A DNA stretch of 64,000 bases, from NCBI RefSeq assembly GCF_001514205.1, contig NZ_KQ948764.1:62001-126000 (forward strand). The letters are read 5' to 3'. Source of the DNA: Streptomyces griseoruber. Lineage in GTDB: Bacteria > Actinomycetota > Actinomycetes > Streptomycetales > Streptomycetaceae. Shown in pieces: positions 49,042 through 56,274 of the stretch. Numbering within the stretch: the stretch's first letter is position 1; every line of letters begins with the position of its first letter. The notes under the pieces were generated by a model. The model searched no databases and was not told the origin of the DNA. It saw only the letters and a list, made by a program, of their open reading frames with translations. Position numbers and translations under genes: made by a program.

Positions 49042-50074
49042 ACGGCCTCCAGTTCCCGAGGTAGGTCCGCGGGGTGTGGAGGGCTGCCTCCTCGGCCGTG
49101 AGCTGGGGGCGGTTCTCCGGTACGGAGATCTCCGCGCCGGGGCCGGAGTTGGCGCGCTCGCGGAAGCGCATGGTCTGCCAGGGGTAGGCGTCCCGCATGT
49201 TGGTGTAGGGGGCGGCCGCGTCGATGCCGGGGTCGATCCAGGTGTCCCGGACGACGAGGGAGGGCCAGGCGGTCGTCTCGTACGACGGCACCCAGGGCCG
49301 GGCGATCTTGTACGCCGCGTCCTCGGCGCCGGAGGTGATCCGGGAGCGGAGGGCGAGGAAGCCGTAGGGGTTGGCCCGGGCGGTGGAGGGGGCGAAGACC
49401 ATGCCCTTGGGGGTGAACGTCACGTCCCGCTGGAGGGTGTGGAAGCGGCAGCCGTCGAAGACGGCCCGGGCCCGCCCGAAGACGAAGTCGACGTCCCCCT
49501 CGATGTGGCAGTGGCGGTAGTACTGCCGGTCGAAGGCGTCGAGCGCGGTGGTGTCCGCGAAGAGGGTGTCCTGGTGGGCGAGGAGGCGCACGTTCTCGAA
49601 GTGGCTGCGGTCGCCGGTGACGTAGGCGGCGACGGCCTGGGTGCCGGTGATGTCGGGGTGGTCGGCGCGCAGCCAGTCGTTGGCGAGGGTGAGGCCGTGG
49701 ACGGTGAGCCCGGGGGCGGCGGAGGTGAAGGTGGCGGAGCCCGCCGTGCCGTGGGTGCCGGATCCGTCCGGCTTCGGCGTCCCGTTGGCGTTGTCGTAGA
49801 CGATCACGGCGGCACGGGGGTCGCGGCTCGCGCCCCGGATCGTCAACTCCTCCTTTTCCGCAGGGATGTTGACGACCTCGCGATAGGTCCCGGGGTGCAC
49901 GACGATCGTCCGGCCGGGGCCGTCGACGGTGTCCACGGCCGCCTGGACGGAGTCGCCGGGGTGGACGTGCAGGACGCGGCGGGGGTGGAAGGCCTCAGCC
50001 GCCGGGGCCGGGGCGGCGGGGAGCAGCGCGGCGCCGGTGAGGCCCGCGAGGAGGGTGCGTCTGCGCAGTGCCAT
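49025..50074 (-). CDS. Secreted pectinesterase, CE8 family (copy 1)
   Basis: A 349-residue exported pectin methylesterase. The signal peptide ends near AAEA (residue 28). The CE8 catalytic motifs are AHQDTLFAD (about 165-173) with the first Asp region, and HCHIEGDVDFVFGRARAVFDGC (about 190-211) with the second Asp. It removes methyl esters so that lyases can act. It lies one base after the stop of a second CE8 gene; the two share a 59-base identical stretch. Its end overlaps the alpha/beta hydrolase gene. Confidence 0.93.
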   Translation of the reverse strand: MALRRRTLLAGLTGAALLPAAPAPAAEAFHPRRVLHVHPGDSVQAAVDTVDGPGRTIVVHPGTYREVVNIPAEKEELTIRGASRDPRAAVIVYDNANGTPKPDGSGTHGTAGSATFTSAAPGLTVHGLTLANDWLRADHPDITGTQAVAAYVTGDRSHFENVRLLAHQDTLFADTTALDAFDRQYYRHCHIEGDVDFVFGRARAVFDGCRFHTLQRDVTFTPKGMVFAPSTARANPYGFLALRSRITSGAEDAAYKIARPWVPSYETTAWPSLVVRDTWIDPGIDAAAPYTNMRDAYPWQTMRFRERANSGPGAEISVPENRPQLTAEEAALHTPRTYLGNWRPYDRRP

Positions 50075-50075
50075 G

Positions 50076-51191
50076 TCAGCACTCCCCCTTCCAGGGTTCC
50101 CAGTCGCCGAGGTGGACGGCGCGGGTCGCCGACTCGGCCTGTTCGTCGGTGAGCTGGGGCCGGTTCTCGGGGACGGTGATCTCCGCGCCCGGGCCGGTGT
50201 TGCGGTACTCGGCGAACCGCTGGTTCTGCCAGGGGAAGGAGGCCGACATGTCGGTGTAGGGGGCCACCGCGTCGACGCCGGCTCCGAGGTGGGTGTCCCG
50301 GACGGTCAGCGAGGGCCGGGCGGTGGTGTCGGAACTGGGGACCCAGGGGCGGGCCAGCTTGTAGAAGGCGTCCGGGGCCTCGCTGGTGATCCGGCCGCGG
50401 GTGACGAGGTAGCCGCGCGGATTGGCGCCCGCCGTGGAGGGGGCGAAGACGAACCCGTAGGGGGCGGCGGCCAGGTCGGTGCGGTTCAGGGTGCGGAAGT
50501 GGCAGTGCTCGTAGACGGCGGTGGCCCGGCCGAAGACGAAGTCGACGTCGCCCTCGACGTAGCAGTGGGCGTAGTACTGCCGGGCGAAGGCGGTCAGGGC
50601 GATCGAGTCGGCGTACAGGGTGTCCTGGTGGCCGAGGAAGCGGCAGTGGTGGAAGGCGGAGCGGTCGCCCTGGACCTTGATGGCGACGGCCTGGGTGCCG
50701 GTGATGTCGGGGTGGTCGGCGCGCAGCCAGTCGTTGGCGAAGGTGATCCAGCGGGCGGTGAAGCCGGCGGCCTGCACGGTGGTGGTGGCCGAGCCGGTGG
50801 TGCCGTAGGTGCCGCCGCCGGGCTTGGGGGTGCCGGCCGCGTTGTCGTAGACGATGACGACGGCCCGCGGGTCCTCGGCGGCGCCGATCCAGGTGGCCTC
50901 GGTGCGGGTGGTGTCGAGGACGACCGTCTCGCGGTAGACGCCCGCGGCGAGGACGAGGGTCCAGCCGCTGCCGGTGGTGGCGGCGACGGCGTCGCGGACG
51001 GTGCTGAAGTCGCCCCGGCCGAGCGGGTCGACGTACAGGGTCTGCGGGGTGAGCCGGGCGGCCGGGCTGCCGTGGCGGCCGAACGGGCCGCGTCTGCCGG
51101 GGGTGGCCTGCGCGGGCCGGGCGGCCAGGCCCAGGGCGGCCACCGTGCCGCCGGTCGCGGCGAGGAACCGCCTTCTGGAAAGGGAGGGCAT
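50076..51191 (-). CDS. Secreted pectinesterase, CE8 family (copy 2)
   Basis: A 371-residue exported pectin methylesterase. A Tat signal (LSRRRFLAATGGTVAALGLAARPAQA) is followed by a catalytic domain with LGHQDTLYAD (about 184-193) and HCYVEGDVDFVFGRATAVYEHC (about 210-231). The ATG follows AAGGAGC. It is a tandem paralogue of copy 1, both in the order PL1 - CE8 - CE8 - alpha/beta hydrolase - PL9. Two esterases may differ in preference for methylation pattern, which the sequence does not show. Confidence 0.93.
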   Translation of the reverse strand: MPSLSRRRFLAATGGTVAALGLAARPAQATPGRRGPFGRHGSPAARLTPQTLYVDPLGRGDFSTVRDAVAATTGSGWTLVLAAGVYRETVVLDTTRTEATWIGAAEDPRAVVIVYDNAAGTPKPGGGTYGTTGSATTTVQAAGFTARWITFANDWLRADHPDITGTQAVAIKVQGDRSAFHHCRFLGHQDTLYADSIALTAFARQYYAHCYVEGDVDFVFGRATAVYEHCHFRTLNRTDLAAAPYGFVFAPSTAGANPRGYLVTRGRITSEAPDAFYKLARPWVPSSDTTARPSLTVRDTHLGAGVDAVAPYTDMSASFPWQNQRFAEYRNTGPGAEITVPENRPQLTDEQAESATRAVHLGDWEPWKGEC

Positions 51192-51283
51192 GCGGGTGCT
51201 CCTTGGCGGTGTGCGGCGGTGCGGGGAGGGGCCGGGGTGACGACGGGACGCCGCCGCCCCGGCCTTGAAAGAAGGGGGAGGCC

Positions 51284-52597
51284 TCAGCCCAGGCGTCCCG
51301 CGCCCGCGCCGCAGTCGACGATCCGGGGCACGGACCTCGTGGGGTCGACCTTGGTGCGCAGGGTCGGGGTCCAGCCCGCCCCGGACTGGAGGACCTCGCC
51401 GGGGATCTCGGCGTTGTGGACGGCGATCAGGTCGGTGGCCGTGCCGTTGACGTAGTTGTCCTCGGCGGTCAGCGGCGAGACGTTCCAGCGCTTGAGCACC
51501 TTGGCCGCGCTGACCCCCTCGGGCAGGGTGAACGCGTTGTGCTCGGCGACGAGTCGGGATTCCTTGCCGATGCCGAAGCTGTAGGAGTAGTCGCCGTTCG
51601 CGACGAAGTGGTTGTTGTAGGAGTCGACCTGGCCGAAGCGGACGCGAGGGGCGCGCTCGACCAGGTTCGAGAACAGGTTGTGGTGGAAGGTCACCTTCAG
51701 GTGGCCCCGGTCGCCCGCCGCGGTCGACTCGCTGTCGCTGTTGCCGATGAGGATCGTCTTGTCGTGCTCGGTGAAGACGTTCCAGGAGGCGGTGACGTAG
51801 TCGGCGCCGCGGACGATGTCCAGCTCGCCGTCGTGCTGCTGGTAGAGCATCCCGAAGTAGGTGGGGGCGGCGCTGTCGGGGTGGGAGCCGTCGGTGAAGG
51901 TGTTGTGGTCCAGCCACACATGGGTGGCCCCGTACACCACGGCGGTGTCGTACTCGGAGTTCCAGTTGCCGTTGGTGCCGTCGGTCGGGTCCCACTGCGG
52001 GAAGCAGTCGATCGGCGACTCGAAGGACAGATTGCGGACGATCACGTTGTCGACGGCCCTGATCTGGAGGCTGACGCCCTTGAACCCGGCGTTGCGGCCG
52101 ATGCCGACGATGGTGGTGTTGGAGGGGATGCTCGCCTTGATCGCCTTGTCCTGGTTGGCCTGCGAGACCCGGCGCAGCCCCTCCGGGCTGTCGTCGGGCT
52201 CGGCGCTGAGGTCGGTGTCCAGACCCCAGGCCTGCGGGGAGTACGTGGCGAGGTAGGCGTCGAAGTCGTAGCCGGGCGCGGCGAAGGCGTCGCAGCCCTC
52301 GGCGACGGCGTCGATGACCCCCTTCACCTTGATGATCTTCGGGGCGGAGCCACCGGCCGCGAGGGCTGCCTTGAACTCGGCCCAGGTGGTGACGGTGTAC
52401 ACGTGGTCGGCGTCGGCGGCCGACCCGCCTGTGGTCCCGGTCCCGTACGAGCCCCAGCCGTCGTTCGCGGCGAGCACCTGGCGGCCGAGGTCGCGGGACG
52501 TGGTGTGGGCGGACGCGGTACCGGTGACGGACAGCACCAGTGCGGTGCACCCCACCAGGGCAGCAATGACGCGTCCATGACATTTCTGTGTACGCAC
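51284..52597 (-). CDS. Secreted pectate lyase, PL1 family (copy 1)
   Basis: A 437-residue exported lyase. The signal peptide is about residues 1-30 (ALVGCTALVLSVTGTASA). The mature part starts DLGRQVLAANDGWGSYGTGTTGG. ATHVWLDHNTFTDGSHPD (about 222-239) carries the calcium-site Asp and VERAPRVRFGQVDSYNNHF (about 311-329) the catalytic Arg region of PL1. The GTG start is 18 bases from the upstream esterase stop. A paralogue lies at 59768-61081. Confidence 0.92.
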   Translation of the reverse strand: MRTQKCHGRVIAALVGCTALVLSVTGTASAHTTSRDLGRQVLAANDGWGSYGTGTTGGSAADADHVYTVTTWAEFKAALAAGGSAPKIIKVKGVIDAVAEGCDAFAAPGYDFDAYLATYSPQAWGLDTDLSAEPDDSPEGLRRVSQANQDKAIKASIPSNTTIVGIGRNAGFKGVSLQIRAVDNVIVRNLSFESPIDCFPQWDPTDGTNGNWNSEYDTAVVYGATHVWLDHNTFTDGSHPDSAAPTYFGMLYQQHDGELDIVRGADYVTASWNVFTEHDKTILIGNSDSESTAAGDRGHLKVTFHHNLFSNLVERAPRVRFGQVDSYNNHFVANGDYSYSFGIGKESRLVAEHNAFTLPEGVSAAKVLKRWNVSPLTAEDNYVNGTATDLIAVHNAEIPGEVLQSGAGWTPTLRTKVDPTRSVPRIVDCGAGAGRLG

Positions 52598-52615
52598 TGT
52601 GCGGGTCTCCTCTTG

Positions 52616-53410
52616 TTACGTCAGCGGCTCGGGCCAGGTGATCCAGGACGTCGGGATCTCGTCACGCAGCCGCACCACGTCACGCGGGCCGAGCACCCGC
52701 GTCCGCAGCAGCTCCCGCGCGAGAAGCCGCGCCACGGCGATCGCGCCCGGCGGATTGAAATGCGTGTTGTCCTGCTCGGTGTCGGTCCAGTTGAAGTAGG
52801 TCTTGGTCGCCTCGACGCCCAGCTCCTGCCAGAGCGCCAGCGACAGCGCCTGGAGGTCGAGCAGCGCCACGCCCTCCTCCTCGGCGAGCGCCCGCATGGC
52901 CGCCGGGTACTCCCCGTGCGTCGGCACGGCGTTCCCCTCGGCGTCGAACCTCCGCCGCTCCACGGGCGTGGCCAGGACCGGCCGCGCCCCCTTCGCCCTG
53001 GCACCCGCGATGTAGAGGCGCAGGTAGTCCTGGTACGTCGTCCAGGGCTCGGTGTAGCGGGTGGGATCGGTGGTCTTCTCGTCGTTGTGCGCGAACTGCA
53101 CGATCAGGAAGTCACCGGGCCTGATGGCCGCGAGGACGGCGTCGAGGCGCCCCTCGTCGACGAAGCTCTTGGAACTGCGCCCGTTCACCGCGTGATTGGC
53201 GACGGACAGACCGGAACGGAGGAAGAAGGGCAGCGCCATGCCCCACCCGGTCTCGGGCGCGGCGTCGGAGTACTTCTGGGCGGCGGTGGAGTCACCGGCG
53301 ATGTAGAGCGTGCGGGGCCGGCCGTGGGCCTCGGCCGTACCGGCCGCGGCCAGCGAGAGGGGTACGGCGGCGAGGGCCGCCGAGGTGACCTGTCTGCGGG
53401 TAAGAGACAA
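52616..53410 (-). CDS. Secreted SGNH esterase, rhamnogalacturonan acetylesterase type (CE12)
   Basis: A 264-residue exported esterase. A Tat-like signal (LTRRQVTSAALAAVPLSLAAAGTAEAHG) precedes the SGNH blocks: YIAGDSTAAQ (Ser in block I, about 36-45), NHAVNGRSSKSF, VQFAHNDEKTTDP (block III, about 104) and DNTHFNPPGAIAVA with the catalytic Asp/His. It removes acetyl groups from RG-I. The TTG at 53410 follows GAGGTGG with 7-base spacing and places the twin-Arg signal correctly. The gap to the binding-protein gene holds the second dispersed repeat. Confidence 0.9.
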   Translation of the reverse strand: MSLTRRQVTSAALAAVPLSLAAAGTAEAHGRPRTLYIAGDSTAAQKYSDAAPETGWGMALPFFLRSGLSVANHAVNGRSSKSFVDEGRLDAVLAAIRPGDFLIVQFAHNDEKTTDPTRYTEPWTTYQDYLRLYIAGARAKGARPVLATPVERRRFDAEGNAVPTHGEYPAAMRALAEEEGVALLDLQALSLALWQELGVEATKTYFNWTDTEQDNTHFNPPGAIAVARLLARELLRTRVLGPRDVVRLRDEIPTSWITWPEPLT

Positions 53411-53435
53411 CGAACGTCCACCTCATGTCTTCTTG

Positions 53436-53456
53436 GGGGCGCGGGGAACTGCGCGA
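53436..53456. repeat. Dispersed intergenic repeat, copy 2 (GGGGCGCGGGGAACTGCG type)
   Basis: The 21-base core differs at one position from the copy at 33346-33366. It lies between the sugar-binding lipoprotein gene and the CE12 esterase gene, a place where a processing or attenuating hairpin would make binding protein more abundant than the enzymes. That role is inference. Confidence 0.6.
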
Positions 53457-53503
53457 CCAGCCACAACCGGCCCGCAGTCGCCCCGCGACAGCAACCACCC
53501 GAG

Positions 53504-54841
53504 TTATCCGTGGTTCTTCTTCCAGTCCGCCTGAGCGGCGTTCAGCTGTTCGGCCAGCGTGTCCAGGAAGTCCTTCGCGCTCATCTTCCCGAGCAGCACC
53601 TTCTGGAAGTTCGGCTCGTTGTCGGCCTTGGAGATCGTGTTCCAGTCGGGCAGGTAGTAGGGCAGCTGCACGATCTTCGTGCCGTCCCCCGACAGCGCCT
53701 CGGCGGCGAGCTTCGTCGGCTCCGAGGACTGCACCCAGCTGTCCTGCGCCGCCTCCAGGTTCGCCGGCACCTGCCCGGCCGTCTCGTTCCACTTGCTGTT
53801 CGCCTCATGGCCCGCGGCGAACTCGATGAACTTCCAGGCGGCGGTCTTGTTCTTGCTGGACTTGAACAGCCCGAGACCGTCGACGGGGTTGGACACCTGC
53901 ACCCGCGTGCCGTCGTCCTGCGTCGGCGCGGGGATGCCCTTGAACTTGCCCGCGAGCGCCTTCTGGTGGTCGGCGAAGGAGCCGAGGTTGTGGCTCAGCA
54001 TGCCGATGGTGCCGCTGTCCCACTGGGCGACCATCTTGGTGAAGTCGTTGTTGACGTCGGCGGCCGGGGTGTCCTTCTTGTACAGACCGACGTACTTCTC
54101 CAGCGCGGCCACGTTCTCGGGGTCGTTGACCGTGGTCTTGTCACCGCTCCAGAACTCGGTGATGCCGCTCTGCCCGTAGGTGGCGTCGAGCGCCTGGGCG
54201 ATGGACCCGGCGCCGCCGCGGATGGTGTAGCCGAACGCGTTCTTGCCCTTGTTCGTGAGCTTGTCGGCGGCCGTGTAGAACTTCGTCCAGGTCGTCGGCG
54301 CCTCCAGACCCGCCTGCTCGAACAGGTCGGTGCGGTACCACAGGGTGCCGTTGTTGGCGGAGGTCGGCACGCTGTACGTCTTGCCGTCGACCCCGGCCGC
54401 CTTGACGCTGTCCAGGAACTTGGCGTTGAGCTGGTCCTTCAGGTCGCTCTCGGCGAGGCGGTCGTCCAGCGGTTCGAGGGCGCCCTGCGCCGCGACCTCG
54501 GCGAGCATCGCGGTGCCCACACCGCCGACGTCGGGCAGGCCGCCGCCCTGGATGGCGGTGTCGTACTTGGACTGGACGCTGTCGGCGGGGACACCGACGT
54601 ACTTCACCTTGATGTCCGGGTTCGCCTTCTCGAAGTCGGCGATGATCTCCTTCCAGATGTCGGTGCGGACACCGCCGTTGTTGTCCCAGAAGGTGATCTC
54701 GCCCTTGCCCGAGCCCTCGCCTCCCTTGTCCCCCGCGCTGCCGCTGCCGTCGTCACCGCAGGCGGTGGCGGTCAGCGCGAGCACGGAGCCCAGGGCGACG
54801 GCCAGTGCGGCGCGCCTGCTTCTGCGGATGCTGCTGTTCAT
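53504..54841 (-). CDS. Sugar ABC transporter, substrate-binding lipoprotein
   Basis: A 445-residue SBP_bac_1-family lipoprotein. The signal peptide ends in the lipobox LTATAC (Cys about 28). EITFWDNNGGVRTDIWKEIIADFEKANPDIKVKYV (about 48-82) is the typical start, with PTSANNGTLWYRTDLFEQAGL (about 158-178) later. It probably binds pectic oligosaccharides for the two permeases at 61078-62909. The ATG follows GAGGGAG. The tnpB element now separates it from the rest of the minus-strand operon, and an IS-like hairpin lies only about 25 bases upstream of the start. Confidence 0.92.
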   Translation of the reverse strand: MNSSIRRSRRAALAVALGSVLALTATACGDDGSGSAGDKGGEGSGKGEITFWDNNGGVRTDIWKEIIADFEKANPDIKVKYVGVPADSVQSKYDTAIQGGGLPDVGGVGTAMLAEVAAQGALEPLDDRLAESDLKDQLNAKFLDSVKAAGVDGKTYSVPTSANNGTLWYRTDLFEQAGLEAPTTWTKFYTAADKLTNKGKNAFGYTIRGGAGSIAQALDATYGQSGITEFWSGDKTTVNDPENVAALEKYVGLYKKDTPAADVNNDFTKMVAQWDSGTIGMLSHNLGSFADHQKALAGKFKGIPAPTQDDGTRVQVSNPVDGLGLFKSSKNKTAAWKFIEFAAGHEANSKWNETAGQVPANLEAAQDSWVQSSEPTKLAAEALSGDGTKIVQLPYYLPDWNTISKADNEPNFQKVLLGKMSAKDFLDTLAEQLNAAQADWKKNHG

Positions 54842-54849
54842 TTGCGGCT

Positions 54850-56228
54850 CTCCCTCGTGGGTACCCCCGGCTTCAACCGGGGAAGGAATCGAAGCTCCCG
54901 CACAACGGGGCGGGGAAAGGTGAATCGTCGCCAGGGCGATGCGGCGTCCGCCCATCACCACACGGCGGCCCTCACACGGGAACCGGTGGAATGTGAGGCA
55001 TGGCGCAGCAGGTCAAGCGGGCTTTCAGGTACCGCTTTTACCCCACGGACGAGCAGGCGGCGGAGCTGTCGCGCACGTTCGGCTGCGTCCGGTTCGTGTA
55101 CAACACAGCACTGGAGGAGCGCACTCGCGCCTGGTACGGCGAGCAACGCCGGATTTCCTATGTGGAGTCGTCCGCAGCGCTGACGGAGTGGAAGAAGACT
55201 GAGGAACTCGCCTTCCTCACCGAGGTCTCCTCCGTCCCGCTCCAGCAGGTGCTGCGCCATCTTCAGACGGCGTTCGGGAACTTCTTCGCCAGGCGGGCGA
55301 AGTACCCGCGTTTCAAGTCGCGGAAGAAGTCCCGTGCGTCGGCCGAGTACACCCGCAGCGCGTTCAAGTGGCGTGACGGGAAGCTGACGCTGGCGAAGAT
55401 GGCGGAGGCCCTCGACATCCGCTGGTCGCGTCCGCTCCCAGAAGGCGCGGAGCCGTCCACGGTGACGGTGTCCCGGGACAGCGCGGGCCGCTGGTTCGCC
55501 TCGCTGCTCGTCGAGGACGTCATCGCTCCAGCCCCCGCCACCAACGCGGTGGTGGGCCTGGACGCCGGGATCACCTCCCTGGTGACCCTGTCCACCGGGG
55601 AGAAAATCGCCAACCCGAAGCACGAGCGCCGGGACCGCACCCGACTGGCCCGCGCGCAACGGGAGCTGTCCCGCAAGGTCAAAGGCTCGGAGAATCGGGA
55701 GAAGGCCCGCCGAAAGGTGGCCCGTGTGCACGCGCGGATCACCGACCGTCGCAGAGACTTCCTGCACAAGCTCACCACTCGGCTCGTCCGTGAGAACCAA
55801 ACGGTCGTGATCGAGGACCTCACCGTCCGCAACCTGCTCAAGAACGGCAGGCTCGCGCGCGCCATCTCCGAGGCGTCCTGGACGGAACTCCGCACGATGC
55901 TGGAGTACAAGTGCGCCTGGTACGGGCGCGAACTCGTCGTGATCGACCGTTTCTTCCCCAGCAGCAAGCTGTGCGGAAACTGCGGCGCGGTCCGCGAGAA
56001 GCTGCCGCTGAACCTCCGCGAGTGGACGTGCGACAACTGCGGTGTCGTGCACGACCGCGACGCGAACGCGGCACGCAACATCCTGGCCGCCGGGCTGGCG
56101 GCGTCTGCCTGTGGAGACGGTGTAAGACCTCAACGGGAGTCCTCCCGGACGGGGCGGTCGTCGGTGAAGCAGGAAACCCAGCGGGCGACCGCTGGAATCC
56201 CCCGCCGTCAGGCAGGGGAGGAAGCCAA
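54850..56228 (+). mobile_element. IS200/IS605-family (IS1341-type) TnpB element, no tnpA
   Basis: The element carries only tnpB. The right end is well marked by the omega-RNA-like structure ending GGAGGAAGCCAA at 56228. The left end is less certain: a CCCCGG-CTTCAA-CCGGGG hairpin at 54865-54882 followed by AAGGAATCGAA is the best candidate. No TnpA transposase is encoded, so movement would need a helper elsewhere. It sits between the GH43 gene and the sugar-binding protein gene of a minus-strand operon, in the opposite orientation. Confidence 0.7.
54865..54882. repeat. IS-end-like hairpin in front of the sugar-binding protein gene
   Basis: CCCCGG (54865-54870) and CCGGGG (54877-54882) enclose CTTCAA, followed by AAGGAATCGAA. 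The shape and flanks resemble the terminal hairpin of the tnpB right end (56199-56218). It is either the left end of the tnpB element or the scar of another right end. It begins 24 bases upstream of the binding-protein ATG. Confidence 0.55.
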
Positions 56229-56274
56229 TGCGGCTCCCGACAGGCGTACGGGGGAAGGGGTCAGAGCGGTCTGA
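55000..56274 (+). CDS. tnpB: RNA-guided endonuclease TnpB (OrfB, IS200/IS605 family)
   Basis: A 424-residue TnpB, ancestor-type relative of Cas12. An N-terminal helix-turn-helix part (RAFRYRFYPTDEQAAELSRTFGCVRFVYN) precedes the split RuvC domain. The catalytic acids are in VVGLDAGITSL (about residue 187), VVIEDLTVRNLL (about 271) and HDRDANAARNIL (about 354). The zinc ribbon has CGNCG (about 326) and CDNCG. All catalytic residues are present. The frame continues through the right end, so the last 16 or so residues are encoded by flanking host DNA, and its stop overlaps the GH43 gene end by 14 bases. Confidence 0.93.
   Translation: MAQQVKRAFRYRFYPTDEQAAELSRTFGCVRFVYNTALEERTRAWYGEQRRISYVESSAALTEWKKTEELAFLTEVSSVPLQQVLRHLQTAFGNFFARRAKYPRFKSRKKSRASAEYTRSAFKWRDGKLTLAKMAEALDIRWSRPLPEGAEPSTVTVSRDSAGRWFASLLVEDVIAPAPATNAVVGLDAGITSLVTLSTGEKIANPKHERRDRTRLARAQRELSRKVKGSENREKARRKVARVHARITDRRRDFLHKLTTRLVRENQTVVIEDLTVRNLLKNGRLARAISEASWTELRTMLEYKCAWYGRELVVIDRFFPSSKLCGNCGAVREKLPLNLREWTCDNCGVVHDRDANAARNILAAGLAASACGDGVRPQRESSRTGRSSVKQETQRATAGIPRRQAGEEANAAPDRRTGEGVRAV
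56095..56248 (+). ncRNA. Predicted omega-RNA (TnpB guide RNA) from the element's right end
   Basis: The 3' part of tnpB and the right end form the expected scaffold: a CCAGCGG-GCGA-CCGCTGG stem with a GNRA loop (56178-56195), GCTGGAATCCC, a terminal hairpin (56199-56218) and the end GAAGCCAA at 56228. In TnpB systems the guide is the next bases of flanking DNA, here from 56229 (TGCGGCTCCCGACAGG). The 5' border is approximate. No promoter is needed, since omega-RNA is usually processed from tnpB mRNA. Confidence 0.6.

Noticed and set aside
51416..55183. A 1255-codon plus-strand open frame across the pectate lyase, esterase and binding-protein genes
   Set aside because: It is the mirror of strong minus-strand genes with signal peptides and catalytic motifs; its composition (Gly/Val/Arg) is that of a shadow frame.
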